This document shows, in pieces, positions 57,299 through 64,000 of a DNA stretch of 64,000 nucleotides. The notes beneath the pieces were generated by a model. It saw only the letters and a list, made by a program, of their open reading frames with translations, ran no database searches and was not told the origin of the DNA. Origin of the DNA: Acidobacteriota bacterium (GTDB lineage: Bacteria > Acidobacteriota > Blastocatellia > Pyrinomonadales > Pyrinomonadaceae); the NCBI GenBank assembly GCA_019639195.1, contig JAHBSI010000003.1, positions 124,001-188,000 of the forward strand. Reading direction: 5' to 3'. The position numbers and the translations under genes were made by a program. The number at the start of each line of letters is the position of its first letter. Within the stretch, counting starts at the first letter, position 1.

Positions 57299-60200
57299 CT
57301 ATTTCGGCTTTGCTGGCAGCGGCTTTAGCGGCAGTTTCAAAAGGTGGCCTTTATAGACGAAATACACCGAACCGGCGGCCTCATCGACCCACATCGCCAT
57401 ACTGTCGAAGACGATCTTCGGGATCGTGAGCATCGTTCTGAACCTAAAGCTCCGGGCGTCATAAACTCCGACATCTGTCGAATTCTTCTCCGCGTTAGGC
57501 AAGGCGGCCCAGAATGTTCCCGGTACCGAGGCACGCTGAAGCGGCCTGAACGTCTGTTGGGCAAGCGGACGATATTCTCCCACGGCCGGGGTCGTAATAC
57601 CCGTTTCAGGGTCAAGCAGCAGAAGGCTGTCCGCCTGGATCTCCGGTTCGTACTCATTACTGACACCCAGCAGTACACGTTTAAGGTTCGGAATATACAC
57701 CGATGCGTTATACGGCATATAGCTCTCCACGCCTTGTACGGGGAATTCCTTGCGGGTGAGCGGATTGATCCTCTTCATACCGCCTTGGTTATCGGAGGCT
57801 TCCCATGCCTTGTATGCGATCACCCATTTGCCGTCGGGTGTAACGATCGGACTGTTGTACACACCGGCCATTATTTTCTCCGATCGGCCGGCTCTAATAC
57901 GATAGAGGCCGTCGCCGCCGCGATACTCGGTCGTTCCGACACGAGCCTTCCACTGCGACTGCGTTAGTTCACCGGCAAGGCCGTCATCCGGCATAATGTA
58001 TTCAACGCCGGGCGGCTGCGACACCACATTTCCGAGCGAGCCGTTCGAAATATGGCGCCAGGAATATCCATCGTACTTTCGCTTTTCTTCGACCTCCGCA
58101 GCGACTTGCCACGGCTCTTTCGAATCATCGCCTGTCGGGCGTTCACGGATATCGTTGACCTCTTTTAACACCTGTTCACGAACGGCGTCATCGCTTACGA
58201 CCACACGAAGGTCATCCCCTTCTTTCCAAACCGTGTAAGCGTCAAAGTTAGCGTCCGCGACCAGGAGTTCAAGGCCCGGCAGCTCACGACTAAGTGAATA
58301 TTTTGTGGTTCCGGGGCGTTTTCTGACCTCTTCAAAATACTTATTAAGGCCGGAAAAGAATTCACCCGGTTCGCCGGACATAAAAACGCGCCGGCCTCCG
58401 GCACGGCTGAGCATTACGAGCTCTTTCGCCTCACAGTAGTCCCCAAAACACTGGAGGAACGGCGGCAGAGTGTCCACACGGTTCTGAGCGAGATATTGCT
58501 TAAGGTAGTCGAATTCCGCCGGTTCGAGATTCCGTTCCGTATATCTCGAGTCGTCCTCTTCCCAGGAATAGATCGTGTGATCTTTGTAAATGCGCACGTA
58601 ATTAGAATCGTAACCGTAAATGCCGATCAGCGAATCGTCTTCTTGTACCTCTTTCTGAAGACGTTTTTCTATCGACATCAGGTCATCTTCACCGCCGACA
58701 TAAGAGCTGTAATACTGAAGTCCGTCGTCGCTTGCCGTAAATACGGCGGAAAGCCACGTTGAGAATTCAGGTTCCGATCCCTCGACCTTGAACGCTGTCG
58801 TTGAACCAAGGATCTTAGCTTCGTTCGGGTGGAGAGAAAGCAGGAATTGTCGTGCTTCCGAAGAATCTTCGCTTTCCAAATACTTGATCGCAGCGGTGGG
58901 GAGAAGTTTGTCCGCACTCTTTGCCGCAGCAAATACGAGCTGGAGCGGGAATTTTGCTCGAACAAGCCGCCCGCAGGCAAAGAGGGCACGTTTTGTCTCC
59001 GAGTTCGCACCGTTTAGTATCGCCTCAAACGCACCGGTGTCGTCCAGGACGCAAGCCGCGGTGGCTGCCGAGAGCGGAGGGCCGCTCTTCAGATCCACGA
59101 CCTCGTTCGCATTCTTCTCCGTCAGGATCTTGCGTCGTGCGAGGACACGAAGTACCTCTTCCTGGTCGGCGATACCGCGTTTCACATCTCTGATGGCCAT
59201 TGAATCGATGGGCGGCAAGACCCATTCAAGAGCGATCTTTCGCAACTGGTCGGCAACGAGCGGTTCGCGGGCTTCAAGAACATCTATTCTGCCGACGACG
59301 CTTGCAGCGAGATCTTCTGTTACAAGGGTATTATCTTGTCTTATCTGCTCGGCAAGTGCGGCCTTGATCTGCGCTGGTGTTGCAACGCGCGGCTCCACCG
59401 ACCACTCGCCCGTCGCGGTATTCGCTTCTCCCGCGGCAAGCTCTTTGCGGACGGACGATTCGAGCGCATCAAGCTGCTCCGGGATCGAAAAGCCCTTTAC
59501 CTGAATGATCGCCTTCATCAGACGAATGCGTTCATAGCTTGTCGTGGGCGAAGAAAGCAGGCGTCTGAGCGGCGGTCCGGCCTGAGTCTGTTCCTGAAAG
59601 CCCAGGGCCTCGACAGCGTCATATCTGAACGGGTAGCGCTCTATGCTTTCGTTGACGCCAATGGTCGCATTTGCTGCATTTGCCGCTGCGTTTGCCGCAC
59701 TTGCGATTGCCGCACTTGCGTTTGCCATGGCCGTTGCCACCGCCCTATTTGCGTTCGAGGGGCCCGACGGCTTTTTGAGCGGCGTCTTTGGGTTCTCTTC
59801 GTGAAGGAGTCTGATCAAGGCCGGGACGCTTTCCGGCAGCTTAACTTTCTTTAATGCACCGACGATCGCCATACGTGCAGTTCCATTACTGTCGTCAGCC
59901 CATTTGGGATCTTCAAGCCAAGGAAGCAAAGCACGAAGGACCTCGGGCTTTGCGAACTCAATTTTGATAAGCAGATTCTTTACGGCGGCCGCCCGTGCGA
60001 CCGGATCGCCCGAATTGATAAGTTCGAGCATCCGAGCCGAATATTTTCCCGGCGGCGAAACATTTATCAGCGTAGTAAGGCCGGTGTAGCCACCGAGGTC
60101 CTGCAGTGTTTTGTCCTGGAATAGGGAAATGTACCATTCTTCGCGGCCGGGCCATTCAGGCTCGGTGACGAGCGCGTCCATCGCCAGATCGCGGAGAGGT

Positions 60201-60952
60201 GCACGCAGTTCCTTATTTTCAACGATCGCTTTCAACTCTTCGCGATAGCGATCAGCATCCATCGACGATCCGGATTCGATCGCATGTCGATAAAGTGCCC
60301 AACGAGCCAGCACGTGCGTCGCCTTGTCCTCGTCGCGCGAATACATTTCGTCGATGATCGGACGAGCCTTGTCGAAATCGAAACGCGTCAACTGCAGCAG
60401 CTCTTCCTGATTCTCAACGTAGGTGTCGGTGTCTTTGGTCGTTCGCGCACGCTCGAGGAGTTCGTCCGTGAAATACGGGCTGTGGTTGACGAGCCATTCG
60501 CGAACCTCCGACAATTGACCCTCCTCGAGCTTTTCGGATGCGGTTAGCGTATCAAAGGCCTTTTTGACGAGCTCGTATGACCGCTCACTATCGTCAAAGG
60601 CACCCAGGATCGACATTATTTCTGCCGGGTCGCGGTCAATGCGGGCTTTAAGGCGCTGGAAGGTCTTGTCCGACATCTTCGGCCGATAGCCGAGCGACCT
60701 GGCCGGGATGTTGATGCTCGACCAGAACGACCAGAGTTCCGTCATCGGAGCATCATCCGCAGGCGGCTCTGCCTTTGCCTCGCTATCAGAATAGATCGGC
60801 CTGACCACGAGCGGATTCGGCGGCGGTGGTGCAGGAAGCTGCAAAAGCTGGCCGACAACATCCGCCTTTGCGGCCGAATGATTCACGAGGAGCGTGGCTT
60901 CCAGGATGAGCAGCAGCGAACAAAAGGCTGCAGCGGTTAGGAGTCTTTTCAT
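57299..60952 (-). CDS. Large exported HEAT-like repeat protein of unknown function
   Basis: A 1217-residue product with a signal peptide (about 1-28). A Pro-rich segment (LPAPPPPNP, about 40-48) follows, then a long helical solenoid (about 95-760) with HEAT-like units such as DPVARAAAVKNLLIKIEF and PESVPALIRLLHEE. An Ala/Asn-rich stretch (about 405-440, repeated A-N-A-A) is embedded in it. The last 450 residues (about 760-1217) are beta-rich and contain WD/TolB-like fragments (SPIVTPDGKWVIAYKAWE), so a beta-propeller is likely. No catalytic site was recognised. Function unknown. It ends 144 bases before the rpsU start on the same strand. Confidence 0.75.
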   Translation of the reverse strand: MKRLLTAAAFCSLLLILEATLLVNHSAAKADVVGQLLQLPAPPPPNPLVVRPIYSDSEAKAEPPADDAPMTELWSFWSSINIPARSLGYRPKMSDKTFQRLKARIDRDPAEIMSILGAFDDSERSYELVKKAFDTLTASEKLEEGQLSEVREWLVNHSPYFTDELLERARTTKDTDTYVENQEELLQLTRFDFDKARPIIDEMYSRDEDKATHVLARWALYRHAIESGSSMDADRYREELKAIVENKELRAPLRDLAMDALVTEPEWPGREEWYISLFQDKTLQDLGGYTGLTTLINVSPPGKYSARMLELINSGDPVARAAAVKNLLIKIEFAKPEVLRALLPWLEDPKWADDSNGTARMAIVGALKKVKLPESVPALIRLLHEENPKTPLKKPSGPSNANRAVATAMANASAAIASAANAAANAANATIGVNESIERYPFRYDAVEALGFQEQTQAGPPLRRLLSSPTTSYERIRLMKAIIQVKGFSIPEQLDALESSVRKELAAGEANTATGEWSVEPRVATPAQIKAALAEQIRQDNTLVTEDLAASVVGRIDVLEAREPLVADQLRKIALEWVLPPIDSMAIRDVKRGIADQEEVLRVLARRKILTEKNANEVVDLKSGPPLSAATAACVLDDTGAFEAILNGANSETKRALFACGRLVRAKFPLQLVFAAAKSADKLLPTAAIKYLESEDSSEARQFLLSLHPNEAKILGSTTAFKVEGSEPEFSTWLSAVFTASDDGLQYYSSYVGGEDDLMSIEKRLQKEVQEDDSLIGIYGYDSNYVRIYKDHTIYSWEEDDSRYTERNLEPAEFDYLKQYLAQNRVDTLPPFLQCFGDYCEAKELVMLSRAGGRRVFMSGEPGEFFSGLNKYFEEVRKRPGTTKYSLSRELPGLELLVADANFDAYTVWKEGDDLRVVVSDDAVREQVLKEVNDIRERPTGDDSKEPWQVAAEVEEKRKYDGYSWRHISNGSLGNVVSQPPGVEYIMPDDGLAGELTQSQWKARVGTTEYRGGDGLYRIRAGRSEKIMAGVYNSPIVTPDGKWVIAYKAWEASDNQGGMKRINPLTRKEFPVQGVESYMPYNASVYIPNLKRVLLGVSNEYEPEIQADSLLLLDPETGITTPAVGEYRPLAQQTFRPLQRASVPGTFWAALPNAEKNSTDVGVYDARSFRFRTMLTIPKIVFDSMAMWVDEAAGSVYFVYKGHLLKLPLKPLPAKPK

Positions 60953-61091
60953 AGCTTACGACTGAGGCCCGGGCCTCTACCGGTTGTGTAACAAGAATCT
61001 AAAAAGCTTAGATGCCGAAGATTATAAGTTGATTCACGCTAAATCTAATAACTATTTTGCGAAAAAAAGGAAATGATGAGAGTAATTTGGG

Positions 61092-61134
61092 CAAAGGAAA
61101 GCGGCTTCTTGATTTTCGGGGATCAGGAAGCCGC
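61092..61134 (-). terminator. Rho-independent terminator after ftsB
   Basis: Arms GCGGCTTC-T-TGAT and ATCA-G-GAAGCCGC (61101-61134) form a 13-bp stem with one wobble pair. On the minus strand the stem is followed by TTTCCTTTG. It lies about 100 bases beyond the ftsB stop. The remaining 60953-61091 and 61135-61236 stretches show no gene. Confidence 0.75.
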
Positions 61135-61236
61135 AAAGTAAAGCTGATTGGGAATACTGTAGGCCGTGCGGAGCAGATAGGCAAAAGGCAGATTGTCAAA
61201 GGGCAGGATATGACCGGCGAAGCAATTCTCCGCGTC

Positions 61237-61566
61237 TCACTTTGCCGGTACTGAAACTTGTGTTTTGGCGTCAAGGTCCTTGACCGCGATGCCGAGGCGT
61301 TTTGCCTCTCGTTCAATAACCTTCGGATCGGTCTTCAGACTGTGGATCTCGTCCTGGAGCTGAAGGTTTTCGTCCGTAAGGTTCTGGATCGTCGAATTCA
61401 ACTGTTCGTTCTCACGAACCTCGGCGGTAACCGCCGAGAAGGATTTGTAGGTGATCGCGACGAACAGGATGCCGACGAGGGAAAATACAACAAGAGCCGT
61501 GAGCCAGAACGGCCGCTGCCGTTGTGCTTTCACTTTCTTGTTGTTCGTTCCGCTTCGCCTTTTCAT
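61237..61566 (-). CDS. ftsB: FtsB/DivIC-family septum formation initiator
   Basis: A 109-residue bitopic protein: a basic cytoplasmic start (MKRRSGTNNKKVKAQRQ), one helix (about 21-42), then a periplasmic coiled coil (about 45-85, VRENEQLNSTIQNLTDEN) and the family's 'PKVIEREAKRLGI' ending. FtsB/DivIC forms the FtsQLB complex in division. It begins 11 bases after the phosphohexomutase stop and is followed by a terminator. Confidence 0.88.
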   Translation of the reverse strand: MKRRSGTNNKKVKAQRQRPFWLTALVVFSLVGILFVAITYKSFSAVTAEVRENEQLNSTIQNLTDENLQLQDEIHSLKTDPKVIEREAKRLGIAVKDLDAKTQVSVPAK

Positions 61567-61577
61567 TTCTCTGATCG

Positions 61578-62966
61578 TTAACCTAAAAGGTATTTCTTTC
61601 CTTCGTCCAGAAGGTTGTTCACGTCGTCGCTCGATTCAGCCTCGGCATAGATCCGAACTACCGGTTCGGTTCCGGACGGCCTCAAGAGGATCCATGTATC
61701 GTTTTCAAATCGGAACTGGACGCCGTCGATCCTGTCGGTACTCTGCACTTTTCGTCCCGCAAACTCTGTCGGGTCCTCGGCAAGCTTTTCCTTCAGCTTT
61801 TCGGCCACCTCGGCATCGAGCTTTATTCCGATGCGTCCCGTATGGAGTCGTCCGACGCGTTTCCAGAGCTCCTGAAGCTGCTCCACCAAGGGCGTTTGCC
61901 GTACCGCAACTGCCTCAACAGCAAGCAAGCACGCGAGGATGCCGTCCTTTTCGGGATAATGGCCTCGGATCGTCAATCCGGCAGATTCTTCACCGCCGAG
62001 TATGATCTTGTCCTCGTTTATCAACTCGCCGATATATTTGAAGCCAACCGGCGTTTCAAAAACCTCAATACCTCTCGCTTTCGCAACTCTATCGACGAGG
62101 TGCGACGTTGCAACACTGCGGGCGACCCCGAGCTTCCAGCCGCGGGTCTCCACCAAATAATCTGTCAATAAGGCGATCAGCTCGTTGGGCTCGATAAACG
62201 TACCGTCGTGTCCAATTACGCCGAATCTGTCGCTGTCGCCGTCGGTCGCAAGTCCCAACATTGCTCCCGAATCCTTTACCGCAGCGAATAGATCGCTCAA
62301 ATGCTCTTTGCCCGGTTCCGGAGCCTGCCCTCCAAAAGTTACATCACGCCAGTCATGGAGTGTCTCGACCGATACACCGCGATCTGCAAGGGCCTTATTC
62401 AAGTATCCGCGGCCTGTTCCCCAAAGCGGGTCATAAACGAATTTGCCGCCAGCCTTCTCGATCGCATCAAAGTTGATCTTAGTTGCAAGATCGTCAAGAT
62501 AGCCTGGCTTCGGATCGAGATCTTCGATCGTGCCGCCATCCTGATCGGGAACTGGTGATGTCAGCGTAAGGGCCGCTTCGATCTTTCCCGTTACCTCAGG
62601 CAGTGCCGGCGCACCATCGGGCGTCGAGAATTTTATTCCCTGATACTCAGGCGGATTGTGCGAAGCAGTAAAATTCATCGCACCGTCGGTCTTCAACGCT
62701 CTGATCGCGTGTGAGACCGTCGGCGTCGGCACGGGATGCGTGCATCGCAGCACATTTAGCCCCTTGGCTGCAATCATCTCTGCCGCAACGTCCGAGAAGG
62801 CTTCGCCCATGAATCTTGTGTCGTGCCCGACTATTAGTCGTCCGCTCGATTCGGGTTCACTTTTCAAATATCTACAGATAGCTTCCGTGACATTACGAAC
62901 ATTCGCGAACGTAAATTCATCTGCGATTACCGCTCTCCAACCGGAAGTTCCAAACTTGATCGACAT
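61578..62966 (-). CDS. Phosphoglucomutase/phosphomannomutase family protein
   Basis: A 462-residue alpha-D-phosphohexomutase. The phosphoserine loop TASHNP has Ser102, the metal loop DGDSD is at 242-246, the sugar-binding loop GGEESAG lies further on, and the C-terminal phosphate-binding loop is LRPSGTEP (about 437-444). The start at ATG 62966 (MSIKFGTSGWRAVIADEF) is preferred by family alignment. An upstream TTG at 62999 with AAGGA is possible. Substrate (glucose, mannose or glucosamine phosphate) is not determined. Confidence 0.92.
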   Translation of the reverse strand: MSIKFGTSGWRAVIADEFTFANVRNVTEAICRYLKSEPESSGRLIVGHDTRFMGEAFSDVAAEMIAAKGLNVLRCTHPVPTPTVSHAIRALKTDGAMNFTASHNPPEYQGIKFSTPDGAPALPEVTGKIEAALTLTSPVPDQDGGTIEDLDPKPGYLDDLATKINFDAIEKAGGKFVYDPLWGTGRGYLNKALADRGVSVETLHDWRDVTFGGQAPEPGKEHLSDLFAAVKDSGAMLGLATDGDSDRFGVIGHDGTFIEPNELIALLTDYLVETRGWKLGVARSVATSHLVDRVAKARGIEVFETPVGFKYIGELINEDKIILGGEESAGLTIRGHYPEKDGILACLLAVEAVAVRQTPLVEQLQELWKRVGRLHTGRIGIKLDAEVAEKLKEKLAEDPTEFAGRKVQSTDRIDGVQFRFENDTWILLRPSGTEPVVRIYAEAESSDDVNNLLDEGKKYLLG

Positions 62967-63411
62967 CTGGGAAATAATGCCGGTACTCCGGCCCCTCAAG
63001 AGCGTTCCTTATTCGTGTTGTCCTGGTGATATCCCTTGAAGTGTTAGGAAATGTAGCACAGCTTTATGCGCTTGTAAAGTCCTTTTTTAAGTTTTTTTAT
63101 CTCTTGAGTTTTCATAGGTTTACAGAAGGTAAGGTGATGTATGATTTTAATGGCGGTTAAGCGCATTTCATTCAGGTTGACCGATTGGTTAAGCACCATG
63201 CTCTAAACCCGTCAGATCAGAATGCGAAGCTCTGGTGTATCAATACGACACATAGGCTAGCGTGCGATTCTGCTTGTGTGTCATTCGGGAAGAGTGGAAA
63301 GGATGGGCAGAATGTGCCAGTAAGCTATGTATTTTCAGGCCTTTACGGCACATTTAAGGGCGGCCGGAACCACGGCACGCTATTTGCATATTTAATGAAA
63401 TGGATAGAAAC
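62967..63411. other. Gene-poor region with a possible untranslated RNA
   Basis: About 445 bases without a convincing protein gene. Possible -10 TATGAT at 63138-63143 (with TTTACA 15 bases upstream), the pairing GACACA/TGTGTC near 63248-63282, and the hairpin-U-tract terminator at 63412-63432 define a possible transcript of roughly 280 nt. It matches no RNA family that I can recognise. A 91-codon frame at 63185-63460 crosses the terminator and is not supported. Confidence 0.35.
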
Positions 63412-63432
63412 GCTCGAAAAGCGAGTTTTTTA
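63412..63432 (+). terminator. Rho-independent terminator-like hairpin
   Basis: GCTCG-AAAAG-CGAG (63412-63425) is followed by TTTTTTATTT. No plus-strand gene upstream ends here, so it marks an unknown short transcript or is incidental. Confidence 0.5.
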
Positions 63433-63502
63433 TTTACCTCGATCTGAGGTTGGAACTTGAATCACCAAGTTTCGCATTGTGGAGAAAAGCAAAAATAATT
63501 TT

Positions 63503-64000
63503 ATGAGACCCATCAAACACGTAGAGAAAGGCCTGAGCTTCGTTGCGGGAGCGGCGTTCAATGCCGTCAGGAGCGTTAACAAATATAAACCGAATCCGTC
63601 ATTCACGCCGAAGTGGGCGGACAAACCGATCCTGAAGTCCTGGCAGAAGACCAAGCCGACGCTCGGCTTCCCGCGGACCACGGATTCCCTCTGTCCGCAG
63701 TGTGTCATTGAGGCGCGCGAAGAGATCCTTTCCGGAAAGCGCGATGTTTCGACCTTGGTTAATGAAAAGGTTGGTGAGATCAAGGCCCAGATCATTGAAC
63801 GCGACAATCAGGTCTGGATGATCAAAGAATGTCCGATACACGGCAAGGTCGAGGATATGATGGCGATCGACGCGAACTTCTTGAAGCACGTCGAATCGCT
63901 CTTCCCGGGCCGCGATATGGAGGCTCACAACGATGAGAAGCTTCACAATCACGGCTCCTCGTCGGTCAAGTACGGCCGTGGAGCGGTCTTGACGGTCGAC
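63503..64000 (+). CDS. Radical SAM protein (tetraether/membrane-spanning lipid synthase-like), N-terminal part
   Basis: 166 codons to the window edge from ATG 63503 (GTG 63479 in frame is an alternative). A basic N-terminal region, then 'TTDSLCPQCVIEAREEIL' and 'MIKECPIHGKVEDMMAI', followed by 'VESLFPGRDM' and ending AVLTVD. The pairing of a CPxC rubredoxin-like motif with C-P-x-H-G, ahead of a likely L-T-x-D-L-T-x-x-C-N core, is how Tes (tetraether synthase) and related bacterial radical SAM proteins open. The CX3CX2C cluster would lie just outside the window. Family call is by recollection and needs the downstream sequence. If right, the product could join lipid tails into membrane-spanning lipids, known in Acidobacteriota. 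Confidence 0.6.
   Translation, partial: MRPIKHVEKGLSFVAGAAFNAVRSVNKYKPNPSFTPKWADKPILKSWQKTKPTLGFPRTTDSLCPQCVIEAREEILSGKRDVSTLVNEKVGEIKAQIIERDNQVWMIKECPIHGKVEDMMAIDANFLKHVESLFPGRDMEAHNDEKLHNHGSSSVKYGRGAVLTVD

Noticed and set aside
63062..63095. Second terminator-like hairpin CTTTA/TAAAG with T-runs
   Set aside because: The stem is only five A/T-rich pairs and no plus-strand transcript is known to enter it; probably incidental.
63185..63460. A 91-codon plus-strand open frame
   Set aside because: It runs through a hairpin-T-run terminator, has no recognisable family features and no ribosome-binding site.

Overview
The window looks like a chromosomal stretch of an Acidobacteriota genome, most likely a Blastocatellia/Pyrinomonadaceae-type organism. 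This is inferred from family content, not from a marker gene. The clues are large secreted fungalysin-type proteases and other exported proteins ending in FG-GAP-like repeats, a tandem family of proteins starting with a short zinc-ribbon-like motif followed by TolB/FlgO-like and TPR regions, a c-type cytochrome with a reaction-centre-cytochrome fold but no photosystem genes, many exported TPR proteins, and mid-50s GC by eye. No CRISPR array, transposase, integrase or phage gene was seen.

Layout. 1-9931: the 5' end of an acyl-CoA synthetase on the minus strand, then on the plus strand an aldehyde dehydrogenase, three exported TPR-type proteins, a GT39-like membrane glycosyltransferase behind a structured leader, and a class III aminotransferase. 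9970-19997: a head-to-tail array of four paralogous zinc-ribbon/TolB-like/TPR proteins, one carrying a STAND-type NTPase, plus a truncated fifth copy. 20269-32887: a dense plus-strand run encoding reductive pyrimidine catabolism: dihydropyrimidinase, NCS1 permease, beta-ureidopropionase, PreT and PreA. It also holds a serine hydrolase, a GNAT, a di-haem cytochrome, a RidA-like protein and exported proteins. A BrnT/BrnA toxin-antitoxin module sits between preT and preA, with the toxin frameshifted. 32906-35473: a minus-strand GH9 cellulase-like/polysaccharide deacetylase fusion. 36002-41042: pilMNOPQ, preceded by a sigma70-like promoter and a leader of about 290 nt rich in hairpins. 41127-51922: three minus-strand exported proteins, two of them M36 proteases, each carrying six FG-GAP-like repeats. 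52134-54504: dinG-like helicase and queD. 54574-57155: tRNA-Pro and rpsU-surE-pcm-dedA on the minus strand. 57299-62966: a large exported HEAT-like protein, ftsB/divIC and a phosphohexomutase. 63503-64000: the N-terminus of a radical SAM protein resembling tetraether/membrane-spanning lipid synthases.

How the genes may work together. PreTA (uracil/thymine to dihydro forms), HydA (ring opening), beta-ureidopropionase (to beta-alanine or beta-aminoisobutyrate), and the class III aminotransferase at 8630 would give a complete route to a semialdehyde. The aldehyde dehydrogenase at 220 and the acyl-CoA synthetase are candidates for downstream steps. The permease would import bases or hydantoin-like compounds. 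The aminotransferase is separated from the rest by the 10-kb paralog array, which has visibly grown by duplication: an 80-bp exact direct repeat flanks its largest gene. Two single-base frameshifts (brnT and an exported protein at 32067-32887) are either real decay or assembly errors.
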